DNA of 64,000 nt from Rhodothermales bacterium (GTDB taxonomy: Bacteria; Bacteroidota; Rhodothermia; Rhodothermales; VXPQ01), in assembly GCA_951812335.1 (NCBI GenBank), contig OX638293.1:1720731-1784730 (forward strand), in the 5' to 3' direction. Positions 53,179 through 61,270 of the stretch are shown piece by piece. Numbering within the stretch: the stretch's first letter is position 1; each line of letters opens with the position of its first letter. The notes beneath the pieces were generated by a model. The model searched no databases. It had not been told where the DNA came from and worked only from the letters and a program-made list of their open reading frames with translations. Made by a program: the position numbers and the translations under genes.

Positions 53179-54009
53179 ATGCGAATCATTGTGGAATTTA
53201 CGAAAATGAATGGGGCCGGAAACGATTTTATCGTGATTGACAATCGTTTCTATCGTTTTTCCGATGAAGAGTTGAGCAGGTTCGCCCAGCGCCTGTGTCC
53301 CCGGCGCAAAGGGATTGGTGCGGATGGCTTGCTGGCGTTCAATTCCCCGGACGATCCCGGGCATGACTTTCGGATGCGTTACGTCAACGCGGACGGTACG
53401 ATCGGCACGATGTGCGGAAACGGCGCCCGTTGCCTGGTCCTTTTTGCCCGGCGAGCCGGTATGGATAAGCCGGAAATGCGGGTCGCGACAGATGCGGGTG
53501 TTTTCCGGGCGGAAATAACGGAAAACGGGTCCGTGCGTGTCTATCAGCATGCACTGGCCGGCTATACGCCGCACCGGGTACTCCGCAGCATGGCGGAAAC
53601 GGGTGTTGCCGATGCCCATTATATTTGGCCCGGTACGGAACACCTGGTGTGTTTCGTGGATCGTGTGGCGGACATTCCCGTGGGGGCATGGGGGCCGGCT
53701 ATCCGGCAGGACGAAGCGTTGGCTCCGGCCGGGGCCAATATCGACTTTGTCGAAGTCGTAGACGATGATCGCTTATTTGTTCGTACTTACGAGAAAGGCG
53801 TTGAGTCAGAAACACTGGCATGCGGCACGGGAGCCGTAGCGTCCGCTGTAGTGGCTCGTATGCTGGAGCGCACGGAGTCCGACCGAATCTATGTGGATAT
53901 GCCCGGCGGGCGTCTGACGGTGGGGTTCCGACTGGAAGAAGGGGGCGTACAAGACCTTTACCTCGAAGGTCCCGCAGAGGTGGTATATCGGGGAACCTTT
54001 GAGGCCTGA
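53179..54009 (+). CDS. dapF: Diaminopimelate epimerase
   Basis: This 276-residue enzyme converts LL- to meso-diaminopimelate for lysine and peptidoglycan. The two catalytic cysteines are seen in GTMCGNGARCLVLFAR (~residue 76) and SETLACGTGAVASAVV (~residue 220), with FTKMNGAGNDFIVIDN at the N-terminus. The ATG at 53179 is chosen over an upstream TTG. It is divergent from phoH and convergent with the PpiD-like gene. Confidence 0.95.
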   Translation: MRIIVEFTKMNGAGNDFIVIDNRFYRFSDEELSRFAQRLCPRRKGIGADGLLAFNSPDDPGHDFRMRYVNADGTIGTMCGNGARCLVLFARRAGMDKPEMRVATDAGVFRAEITENGSVRVYQHALAGYTPHRVLRSMAETGVADAHYIWPGTEHLVCFVDRVADIPVGAWGPAIRQDEALAPAGANIDFVEVVDDDRLFVRTYEKGVESETLACGTGAVASAVVARMLERTESDRIYVDMPGGRLTVGFRLEEGGVQDLYLEGPAEVVYRGTFEA

Positions 54010-54022
54010 AGCCGACTGCCCG

Positions 54023-56107
54023 CTATTGCTGCTGACGGAAACGACTGCGGAAATCCTCGATATCCGCGTGTTCGCGCAGGGATGCAATCCATTGTGTGCG
54101 CACGGCGTTTTGTCGCTGCTGCAATAGTTGCAGCCGGATGTTCTCCTGTTCGTTTTCCGTGATAGGCGCCGGCTCGTTGATCTGGGTCACTCGCAGTGCG
54201 AAGACGGTATTGTCTCCAGCGACGATCCCTGAGGAAGCTCCCGCTTCGAGAGCGAAAGCAGTGCCTACGAACAGAGGTTCTGCACCGAGTCCGGGCACCA
54301 CATTCGATTCGAAGGTTACGAAGGCATTCTGCGTCCGGATGCCGGGGATGCTCGAAAGATTGTCGAAGCCTTCGGTCTCGTAGGCGCGTTCCAAGCGCTC
54401 CACAAGCACCTCTTTTTTCTTTTCGATATAAGCCCGGGGTTCTATCTCCGCTTGCACTTCCTCGAAAGGCTGGTAGCCCTCCGTTATAATCTCGTCGACA
54501 TGAACGGTGATAAATGCTTCGTCCAGTTCGATGATGTCGCTTATATCGCCTTGCTCTGCCGTTTCGAGAAAGTCGAGCACGGCATACCCGCTCCCGATAC
54601 CCGGAATGCTTACCTGTTCCTCTTCAACCCGGGCTCGCTGAATGCTCATACCCATACGTTGCGCTTCCTGGTCGAAATCTCCCGTTTCTTCCGCAAAGTA
54701 CCGCAGGTCTTCCAGTTGTTCCTGAATCCGGTTGAGCGTGGCGACGTTCGCGTCGATTTCCAGGGCGAAATCCGCGATGCTAACCTCGTTCTCCGCACGT
54801 GCGACGACAAGAATCAGGTGATACCCGTATTGTGTTTCGATCGGACCGACAACCTGGTTTAAACGAGCCCCGAAAGCCGCTTCTTCGAAAGAGGCTACCA
54901 TAAGGCCGGGACCGAACCAGCCCAGGTCACCGTCCTGCGCAGCCGAGGCGTCTTCGGAATATTGCCGGGCCATTTCTGCGAAATCGGCTTCCCCCGACTG
55001 GATGAGGTCTCGTATTTCCACCAATTGACTGCGTATGTTCTCATCCTCTTCCGGGGCGCGCAGCAATATATGCGATGCACGTACGGTAACGTCCTCCGCC
55101 GGTCGTATGTCCCTGACCTTGATAAGGTGCGCTTCGCCGCCGACAGCGACCGGGCCCAGCACCGCGCCCTTTTCCGGGTTTGGGAAAAGCACTGACGCAA
55201 TCTCCGTATCGAGGTCGCTGGCGCCAAACCAGGCATCGGAGAAGGGGCGCCGGGATATATTACGAAGGAGAAACAACGAATCGTCTTCCGCTGCCGCAAA
55301 ATTGCCCTTCATTCGGTCCAGTTCTGCATACACGGCAGCAGTATCTTCCGCGACGGGCAGCTTGGACTGCGAAACGTACGCTATGTCGTATGCGCGATTG
55401 CGGGCATACTCGTCCCGGTGGTCGTCGTAAAATCTCCTCAGGTCACGCTCCGAAACCGCCACGGAGTCATTTGGAATGGATGCGTAAGGCAATCCTGCCC
55501 ATTCTACATTCACGCTCAGGTTCCGGCGCCGGTATTCTTCCTCTACGTTGCGATCGGTGATGTGCACCGTGGCCGATATAAGGTTGTCCATCTTCTGACG
55601 CCGGCGCTCCGAACGGAGATAGTCTTCGATCTGAATCCAGTCTTCGCTGGCATCCGGATTTTCAATGAAATTTTGAAGAAGGGCTCGATCTACATTGCCC
55701 TGTTCGTCGCTGAAATACGAGCGAATGATCGCATGCGGATTATCGCCTGTCACCATTTCGTAGATTTCCTCGCCGGTAACCGATATGCCCAGACGATTCA
55801 TCTCATGTTCGCGCAACTTGTTTTCGATCAGAGACTGAAAGATGAACTCTCGCTGTTGCTCCAGCATTTGCGGGGGCATCGATTCGCCCGCCTGCTGCTG
55901 ATATTGCTGTGCCTGTTGCTGTACTGTCTGGACATATGTCTGATAGGGAACGGGATCTCCATCCACCACCGCAATGTCTACGCCAGTGCCGATGCCGACG
56001 GCGTCCAGACCGCCGGAATCCTGAAGCACCCAGATTACTCCGAACGCGAACACCAGAATCCACAGGACGATGCCTGTATTCTCGCGCATCTTGTTCATCG
56101 TGCCCAT
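54023..56107 (-). CDS. ppiD: PpiD/SurA-type peptidyl-prolyl isomerase
   Basis: This 694-residue periplasmic chaperone has an N-terminal anchor (TGIVLWILVFAFGVIWVLQD), a SurA_N/PpiD-like helical part with EHEMNRLGISVTGEEIYEM, and a parvulin-type PPIase domain (VTVRASHILLRAPEEDENIR ... DGDLGWFGPGLMVASFEEAAF ... IETQYGYHLILV). The later region is a second, more degenerate part. It helps outer-membrane proteins fold after export. It converges with dapF (13 bases). Start codons at 56107, 56098 and 56089 are all possible. Confidence 0.88.
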   Translation of the reverse strand: MGTMNKMRENTGIVLWILVFAFGVIWVLQDSGGLDAVGIGTGVDIAVVDGDPVPYQTYVQTVQQQAQQYQQQAGESMPPQMLEQQREFIFQSLIENKLREHEMNRLGISVTGEEIYEMVTGDNPHAIIRSYFSDEQGNVDRALLQNFIENPDASEDWIQIEDYLRSERRRQKMDNLISATVHITDRNVEEEYRRRNLSVNVEWAGLPYASIPNDSVAVSERDLRRFYDDHRDEYARNRAYDIAYVSQSKLPVAEDTAAVYAELDRMKGNFAAAEDDSLFLLRNISRRPFSDAWFGASDLDTEIASVLFPNPEKGAVLGPVAVGGEAHLIKVRDIRPAEDVTVRASHILLRAPEEDENIRSQLVEIRDLIQSGEADFAEMARQYSEDASAAQDGDLGWFGPGLMVASFEEAAFGARLNQVVGPIETQYGYHLILVVARAENEVSIADFALEIDANVATLNRIQEQLEDLRYFAEETGDFDQEAQRMGMSIQRARVEEEQVSIPGIGSGYAVLDFLETAEQGDISDIIELDEAFITVHVDEIITEGYQPFEEVQAEIEPRAYIEKKKEVLVERLERAYETEGFDNLSSIPGIRTQNAFVTFESNVVPGLGAEPLFVGTAFALEAGASSGIVAGDNTVFALRVTQINEPAPITENEQENIRLQLLQQRQNAVRTQWIASLREHADIEDFRSRFRQQQ

Positions 56108-56220
56108 CGGATCACCTCGTTGAAGATACTATCCATGCGTATGTTTGCCGGATCGGCATTACCAACCGCATTACACTACTCGGCAGCCGTTTTGTTCGGA
56201 AAAACCATAGAATCGTGCAA

Positions 56221-57075
56221 GTGGTGAATCGAAAAACTGTGGCGTTTTCGCTGATGCTGGCGGTGTTGACAGGTGCTGGCGCAGGCATCGCGACCGAGCC
56301 GTCCACCTCGGTGGGATGGGTGTTCGGCACCGCAACGTTTATCCTTGTGGCAGGTTGGGGAGCCCGGTATCCATTGCGCCGCTTCCTGGCCGTACGCAAG
56401 CCGTTGTCTCCGGCTGTGGCCGAGTGGTTAAGCGCGGATTTTCCCTTCTATCGTTATGTCGAACGGGAGCGATTCGAGAGCGATATGAAAATCATCCTTT
56501 CCGAATGGATGTTCGAAGGCGTAGCAGGAGTGAAAGTGACCGATGATCTTAGGGCGGCGGTAGCAGCCGGCGCCGCACTTCTTCTGCATGGCAGGCCGGA
56601 TCGGGAATGGCCTTCGCGCTACACGATACTATTGTATCCGCACCGTTTCGACGATGAGTATACAGCCGGAGAGGAAGGGGAATTCGAAGGAATGGCGCAT
56701 TCGCAGGGACCGGTGATTCTTTCCGTGGAATCCGTTCGTCAGGGGTGGGAAAATCCGGGGGACGGCCATAATGTGGTGCTTCACGAAATGGCCCACCTGC
56801 TCGATTACGAAAGCAACTTTGCGAACGGGGCGCCGTCTCTCATTGCTTCGGGATCTGCGGCGGCCTGGCGGGAACTGGTGCGCAAGGAGATACGGCGCGT
56901 ACGTATAGGGCGATCCATGCTACGGCGTTATGCGGCCCGGAATCCGGCGGAATTATTCGCCGTAGCCGTGGAGAATTTTTTCGAACGCCCCGAGCTCATG
57001 GCGAGGAGACATCCGGAATTGTTTGCAGCGCTCAGGAATATTTTTCGAATCGATCCGCTGACATGGGATTCGTGA
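56221..57075 (+). CDS. MtfA-like zinc metallopeptidase (M90 family)
   Basis: This protein of ~284 residues has the metal-binding motif HEMAHLLDYE and surrounding segments (SQGPVILSVESVRQGW; LRRYAARNPAELFAVAVENFFERP) typical of MtfA/YeeI peptidases. In E. coli, MtfA binds Mlc and affects PTS control; no such partner is visible here. The N-terminus (VVNRKTVAFSLMLAVLTGAG) could be a signal or membrane segment, unlike E. coli MtfA, and starts with GTG at 56221 or 56224. The frame is open upstream into ppiD but lacks conservation. Confidence 0.78.
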   Translation: MVNRKTVAFSLMLAVLTGAGAGIATEPSTSVGWVFGTATFILVAGWGARYPLRRFLAVRKPLSPAVAEWLSADFPFYRYVERERFESDMKIILSEWMFEGVAGVKVTDDLRAAVAAGAALLLHGRPDREWPSRYTILLYPHRFDDEYTAGEEGEFEGMAHSQGPVILSVESVRQGWENPGDGHNVVLHEMAHLLDYESNFANGAPSLIASGSAAAWRELVRKEIRRVRIGRSMLRRYAARNPAELFAVAVENFFERPELMARRHPELFAALRNIFRIDPLTWDS

Positions 57076-57117
57076 ACGGTGCGTGTCGATGCGCCCGCCA
57101 TGCGTACGGCGCAATCA

Positions 57118-57375
57118 TTATTTATCGAGATCGACATGCACGAACCGGCGTCCGGCACGACCGCGCGAGAAGCGCACGGTTCCGCTCGACTTGGCGAACA
57201 ATGTGTCGTCGCCGCCGTGACCGACATTGCGACCAGGGTGAAACCGGGTTCCGCGCTGACGCACGATAATGCCGCCAGACTGGATGGATTGGCCGGCGTA
57301 GACTTTCACCCCGAGCATTTTGGGGTTCGAATCGCGGCCATTTTTTGTGGAACCTACGCCTTTTTTATGCGCCAT
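57118..57375 (-). CDS. rpmA: Ribosomal protein bL27
   Basis: This 85-residue protein of the large subunit has a tail that reaches the peptidyl-transferase centre. [34 protein letters not shown] and [17 protein letters not shown] are almost invariant in the family. It follows rplU on the same strand after ~48 bases, the classic rplU-rpmA order. Confidence 0.96.
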   Translation of the reverse strand: MAHKKGVGSTKNGRDSNPKMLGVKVYAGQSIQSGGIIVRQRGTRFHPGRNVGHGGDDTLFAKSSGTVRFSRGRAGRRFVHVDLDK

Positions 57376-57423
57376 GACGGCTTTTTCGATTTAGTGGTAA
57401 AAACGCTCTGTCAAAGTGAAATT

Positions 57424-58125
57424 TCAGGAAGCGGCTTCGTTTTCGGGATGGATGATTCCTCCGGCGGGCTTAGAGGCAGGCTTCTTTCTGGCGGTTTTCG
57501 CGGCGGCGGCGGCGGCTTCTTTTGCCTTGCCCGTCGTCTTCTTTACGGCGGCGGCTTCTTTTGCCTTGCCCGTCGTCTTCTTTACGGCGGCGGCTTCTTT
57601 TACCTCGCCTGTCGTCTTCTTTACGGCAGTACTGGCTTCTTTTGCCTCGCCTGCCGTCTTCTTTACGGCGGCGGCTTCTTCTTTTGCCTTGTCTGTCGTC
57701 TTCTTTACGGCGGCGGCTTCTTTTACCTCGCCTGTCGTCTTCTTTACGGCAGTACCGGCTTCTTTTACCTCGCCTGCCGTCTTCTTTACGACGGTTTTCT
57801 TTTCCTTTTCGCCGCCGGGCGACAGGCTCCCGATTTCAATGCGCGTATAGGGCTGGCGGTGCCCACGCTTTACCTTGAATCGCTTGCGTCTTTTCTTGCG
57901 AAAGACAACTATTTTGTCGCCCCTGACATGCTCCAGGATAGTCGCGTTGACCGAGGCGTCAGGTACCACCGGCGTTCCGATTCGTACCCCATCGCTCCCC
58001 GCTATCAGCAGTACGCGGTCGAATGTAACGGAGTCGTTCGAATTTCCTTCCAGATGTGGGACAATCAGCCGATCTTTTTCGCGAACCGAAAATTGCTTGC
58101 CGGCAATTTCTACGATGGCATACAT
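57424..58125 (-). CDS. rplU: Ribosomal protein bL21 with long Lys/Ala-rich repeat tail
   Basis: Residues 1-102 are a normal bL21 (MYAIVEIAGKQFSVREKD, KIVVFRKKRRKRFKVKRGHR, QPYTRIEI). Residues ~103-233 are an extra tail of seven VKKTxGx-type units (VKKTAGEVKEAG, VKKTTGEVKEAAA and similar), ending KKPASKPAGGIIHPENEAAS. Average bL21 is ~100-110 residues. The tail resembles histone H1/AlgP-type lysine-alanine repeats and other basic tails found on ribosomal proteins of Bacteroidota relatives. The start is ATG 58125, although the frame runs to 58287. The tail is encoded by a DNA tandem repeat (57510-57792). Its role is unknown: rRNA or nucleoid contact are options. Confidence 0.93.
   Translation of the reverse strand: MYAIVEIAGKQFSVREKDRLIVPHLEGNSNDSVTFDRVLLIAGSDGVRIGTPVVPDASVNATILEHVRGDKIVVFRKKRRKRFKVKRGHRQPYTRIEIGSLSPGGEKEKKTVVKKTAGEVKEAGTAVKKTTGEVKEAAAVKKTTDKAKEEAAAVKKTAGEAKEASTAVKKTTGEVKEAAAVKKTTGKAKEAAAVKKTTGKAKEAAAAAAKTARKKPASKPAGGIIHPENEAAS
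57510..57792 (-). repeat. Tandem repeat coding for the bL21 tail
   Basis: Seven imperfect units of ~39-45 bases each encode VKKT-type motifs. The underlying DNA is itself repetitive, including recurring CTTCTTTACGGCGGCGGCTT on the plus strand. Such arrays can gain or lose units by slippage, so tail length may vary among strains. A sequencing or assembly collapse here is also possible. Confidence 0.85.
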
Positions 58126-58184
58126 ATTCTTGTCTCTTCTTTTGGGCGCCGGATTGGGTACCGGCGCGAGAGTGTGTTTTTCTA

Positions 58185-58441
58185 AGGATACTCTGATTAA
58201 GTCCGCAAATCTCAGAGGCTTGCGAGGAGTGCGCCGGGAAGGAATGACGAAGCAGCGTGGCAGGCCCCACGTAATGAGGAATGACACAGCCAGCGTGCTC
58301 CTCGCAACCTCCCGAAGGGCGCGTCACGGTCGCCATGCCCAAAATTCGTAGTGTTTCCCGTTGATTTCAACGATGGCGTCATGATGTCCTGTATGCAAGA
58401 AAGTGACGCGCTGAGCGAAGCGGTTTTGGTCAGAGTATCCT
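58185..58441 (+). mobile_element. MITE-like structured repeat, copy F
   Basis: This 257-bp copy, in the same orientation as copy A, is flanked by TA at 58183-58184 and 58442-58443. Internal arms read GAGGCTTGCGAGGAGTGCG and, as reverse complement, GAGGTTGCGAGGAGCACG. A second inverted repeat, GCGCGTCAC/GTGACGCGC, links mid and right parts. It lies upstream of rplU and of the FAH-family gene, between divergent promoters. Confidence 0.8.
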
Positions 58442-58622
58442 TAAGACAACGGATTCATGCTTGCGGCGTTGAAGGTGCTTTCGGAGCCTGCCTTAGCGGG
58501 GCTTGTCTTCCACCTTCCAGGTGCCGCATTGAATGTGCAGCACAGTTTAACAAAGTAAAAAATGTCGTGTTCCGTATAGAATATCCTGATCCTGTGCAGA
58601 AAAGCCTCTTGGTAAGAATGTC
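58442..58622. other. Intergenic region before the FAH-family gene
   Basis: This is 181 bases with no gene. A GC-rich portion near 58470-58520 (AAGGTGC ... CACCTT) can form a long imperfect hairpin. It is followed by AT-rich sequence near 58547-58590, which may hold the promoter of the next gene. No further repeat copy is present. Confidence 0.4.
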
Positions 58623-59282
58623 ATGAACATACGTCTGCCCATGTCCGGTTTGAAGATCCGGCCGGGAAAAGTACTGTGTATCGGACGCAATTATGCTGCG
58701 CACGCTGCCGAAATGCGGAGCAATATACCTGTGGTCCCGGTGATTTTTCTAAAGCCTCCGACCGCTTTGGTTGGGCATTGCGGAGAGGTGCTGCTGCCAC
58801 CCGCCTCGAAGGATGTGCATCATGAGGTGGAGCTGGTTGTCGTCATTGGGAAAAAGGGGAAGAACATTCCCGTATCCGATGCACTGAATCATGTGGAGGG
58901 CTACGCCCTTGGAATCGATATGACGGCTCGGGACCTGCAGGCCGAAGCAAAGCGATGCGGTCTTCCCTGGTCGGTTGCAAAGGGCTTCGATACCTTCGCC
59001 CCATTGGGCGCTTTCACACCCGCTCGCGATATCTCCGATCCTCGGCGCCTCCGTATTTCCCTGCATGTGAACGATATGCTGCGGCAGCAGGGGAGCATTT
59101 CTCACATGTTGTTTGGCGTGGACGAACTCGTTGCGTATGCCTCGTCTATCTTTACGTTAATGCCTGGCGATCTTATGTATACGGGTACGCCTGAGGGCGT
59201 TGCGGCCGTGGAAGACGGTGACCGGCTTGTGGCGACGGGAACGGGTTTGCAGGATCTGGCGGTGGATGTGCGGCGCATATAA
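58623..59282 (+). CDS. Fumarylacetoacetate hydrolase family protein
   Basis: This 219-residue single-domain FAH-fold protein resembles FAHD1/acylpyruvase and HpaG-type isomerase/hydrolases. KVLCIGRNYAAHAAEM at the start, FLKPPTALVG, and HHEVELVVVIGKKGKNI with metal-binding acids are typical, as is DLMYTGTPEGVAAVEDGD near the end. It might hydrolyse acylpyruvates or decarboxylate oxaloacetate. The natural substrate cannot be inferred from its neighbours. It converges with greA. Confidence 0.87.
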   Translation: MNIRLPMSGLKIRPGKVLCIGRNYAAHAAEMRSNIPVVPVIFLKPPTALVGHCGEVLLPPASKDVHHEVELVVVIGKKGKNIPVSDALNHVEGYALGIDMTARDLQAEAKRCGLPWSVAKGFDTFAPLGAFTPARDISDPRRLRISLHVNDMLRQQGSISHMLFGVDELVAYASSIFTLMPGDLMYTGTPEGVAAVEDGDRLVATGTGLQDLAVDVRRI

Positions 59283-59302
59283 GCCGGGAAGCGGGCCGCG
59301 CA

Positions 59303-59788
59303 TTACCGGCTTATTTCCAGGACTTCCATTTTCACTTTGCCTGCCGGGACGTCAACCTCTATGATGTCGCCGGGCGCTTTTCCAAGAAGGGCTTTCCCGA
59401 TGGGGCTCCTGACGGAGATTTTTCCCGTTCGGATGTCCGCCTCCGCCGCCGAAACCAACCGGAAGGTGTGCCTGGAACCCGTTCCATGATTTTTTACACG
59501 AACGTTCGATAGAATATATGCCTTGTTGGGATCTACCTGTTTCTCGTCCACAAGGCGAGCTTGCGAGACCGTCTTTTCCATTTTGGCAATCCGTGCTTCG
59601 AGAAGCCCCTGTGCTTCCTTTGCGGCATCATACTCTGCATTCTCGGACAGGTCGCCCTTTTCCCGTGCGTCCTGAATAGATTTGGAAATACGAATACGCT
59701 CTTTTGTCTTCAGGAAACGCAACTCTTCCTTGAGTTTGTCGAGTCCCCCCTGGGTCAGGTATACGATATGTGAGCTCTGCGTGGAGAT
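59303..59788 (-). CDS. greA: Transcription elongation factor GreA (start codon unclear)
   Basis: This GreA-family coiled-coil protein rescues backtracked RNA polymerase by stimulating transcript cleavage. The N-terminal hairpin (IVYLTQGGLDKLKEEL ... ISKSIQDAREKGDLSENAEYDAAKEAQG) with the Asp-Leu-Ser-Glu-Asn tip is diagnostic. The C-terminal half has VSAAEADIRTGKISVRSPIG. Homologues begin ~6 residues before the YLT. Here that codon is ATC at 59788-59786, followed by a normal Ser-Thr-Gln-Ser-Ser. No ATG, GTG or TTG lies nearby in frame: GTG at 59854 and TTG at 59839 would add ~17-22 residues. Either a rare near-cognate start, a longer N-terminus, or an error in the base is possible. Confidence 0.85.
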   Translation of the reverse strand: MSTQSSHIVYLTQGGLDKLKEELRFLKTKERIRISKSIQDAREKGDLSENAEYDAAKEAQGLLEARIAKMEKTVSQARLVDEKQVDPNKAYILSNVRVKNHGTGSRHTFRLVSAAEADIRTGKISVRSPIGKALLGKAPGDIIEVDVPAGKVKMEVLEISR

Positions 59789-59941
59789 ACGCGTTCCGAA
59801 TGACGGACATCGAATGGTGGACGAAAAGATGGATGACAATGCGGGTAACGGCACAACAGGTACGAAGGTCGCGGAAAAGCTCAAAAAAATAAGGACCCCT
59901 GGCAAGCTGATAAACGTATATCCGGTATTATTTGTTCCGAA

Positions 59942-60496
59942 TCACCAGCCCGGTCTTTTTACAGGCGGCCGTTCGGGTTCGATCCGGTTCTTATCCCGCG
60001 CCTTCCGAGTGAGATTGCTCCGGTTGTCGAGCAGGCGGCGAGAGGTCCAATATGCGGATTGCCAGTATGCCTCATCCATAGAAGACAGGGTAACGCCTTG
60101 CGATGTGGAAGCGTGCGTGAACGTCCCGTTTCCCAAGTAGATACCCACGTGTCGCGAGGCGCCTGGCGGTCGGAAAAATACAAGATCTCCGGCTCTCAGT
60201 TGCGCCGGTTGTACCCGGCGCCCTTCCCGGACCTGATCTGCGGTAGAGCGCGGAATATCGATCCCGAAAGCATCGGCATATACGTGCTGCACGAACGCCG
60301 AACAATCGATTCCCCTGGCCGTCGTGCCGCCCAGCAGATATGGGGTTCCTCGCCAGCGGGCGTACTGGGCGCGAATGCGAGTTTCAACCGTCCCTGACTT
60401 GCTTGCTGCACCGGACGATGCGCATCCGGAAACAAGCAGGAAAAGCGCCAATCCTGTCAGGAGACAGAATCTACGGTTCTTCGGGGGATTCCTCAT
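59942..60496 (-). CDS. NlpC/P60 family lipoprotein peptidase
   Basis: This 184-residue cell-wall hydrolase has a lipoprotein signal with lipobox LLVSGC. The NlpC/P60 domain carries the catalytic Cys in RGIDCSAFVQHVY, His in SRHVGIYLGNG, and a third polar residue after FTHASTSQGV. GDLVFFRPP is also typical. It likely cuts peptide cross-links in peptidoglycan, as Spr/MepS-type endopeptidases do. It is upstream of greA on the same strand. Confidence 0.92.
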   Translation of the reverse strand: MRNPPKNRRFCLLTGLALFLLVSGCASSGAASKSGTVETRIRAQYARWRGTPYLLGGTTARGIDCSAFVQHVYADAFGIDIPRSTADQVREGRRVQPAQLRAGDLVFFRPPGASRHVGIYLGNGTFTHASTSQGVTLSSMDEAYWQSAYWTSRRLLDNRSNLTRKARDKNRIEPERPPVKRPGW

Positions 60497-60726
60497 GACG
60501 GCATTTCCGGCGCGTGCGGGGTACGATCGAAAGGGAGAACCGACTGCGAAAACACTTTCTGCGTTTCTATGCCGTTTTCGTGCGGTGGCGGGATCAAAGG
60601 AGAGGCATTGCAGGTACTTGCATGCAAAGATACGGCATATGTACTATGCGATGCATACGCAAGCAGTTTGTTGCGTCAGTATGCCGTACCCGAACGTTTT
60701 ATCGAACCATCCGACCTTGTGGTATC
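60497..60726. other. Divergent promoter region
   Basis: This is 230 bases between the NlpC/P60 and bacilliredoxin starts. An open frame through it in the bacilliredoxin phase lacks conserved features. Promoters for both genes are presumably here, but no clear consensus was recognised. Confidence 0.4.
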
Positions 60727-61248
60727 ATGCCTTATCCCGAAGCCCTTGTAACGCCTATGCGGCAAGAACTCGTGCAACTGGGCGTCGAGGAATTGCTCGA
60801 TGCGGAGGCGGTCGAGAGATCTCTTGAGGAAAGCAAGCAGGGCGCTACGCTTGTCGTCGTCAACACGGTATGCGGCTGCGCTGCTTCGAGTGCTCGTCCG
60901 GCGATAGCCATGGCGCTCCGTCATCGCGTGCAACCTGATCGGAAAGTAACCGTGTTTGCCGGTCAGGACCTTGAAGCCACTGCTCGCCTGCGCGAGTATC
61001 TCGTGGGCATTCCGCCCTCGTCGCCGTTCTTTGTACTACTGAAGGAAGGCGAGCCGGTGTATGTCATGGAGCGGCGCCATATCGAGGGGCGTAGCGCCAG
61101 TGCGATAGCCAGCGATCTTGTACATGCATTCGACACGTATTGCGCCGATGCCGGGTCTAATGATGCGCAGCCTCGCATCGCCGAGGATTCGGAACCGGTC
61201 AACGTGGAGGGGAACGGATTGCCGCCAACGTTTCGCTCTATCTTGTAA
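60727..61248 (+). CDS. BrxA/BrxB-family bacilliredoxin
   Basis: This 173-residue thioredoxin-fold protein belongs to the YphP/YqiW (bacilliredoxin) family, which in Firmicutes removes bacillithiol from proteins. The active-site CGC is in VVNTVCGCAASSARP (~residue 50). The following ALRHRVQPDRKVTVFAGQDLEATAR and PPSSPFFVLLKEGEPVYV are typical. It implies use of bacillithiol or a similar low-molecular thiol, as in other Bacteroidota-related bacteria. The ATG at 60727 starts the conserved MPYPEALVTPMR sequence. The C-terminal ~25 residues are an extension. Confidence 0.9.
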   Translation: MPYPEALVTPMRQELVQLGVEELLDAEAVERSLEESKQGATLVVVNTVCGCAASSARPAIAMALRHRVQPDRKVTVFAGQDLEATARLREYLVGIPPSSPFFVLLKEGEPVYVMERRHIEGRSASAIASDLVHAFDTYCADAGSNDAQPRIAEDSEPVNVEGNGLPPTFRSIL

Positions 61249-61270
61249 CGGACAGGTTCTGCACTTCTGA

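Noticed and set aside
12028-58441. Considering the six repeats as a CRISPR-like or tRNA-derived array
   Set aside because: The copies are far apart, in both orientations, flanked by TA, and lack spacers or a tRNA-like cloverleaf with conserved arms.
58447-58540. GC-rich segment upstream of the FAH-family gene as a small RNA
   Set aside because: It can be folded but has no matching terminator or similarity to a known RNA, so it is mentioned only as intergenic structure.
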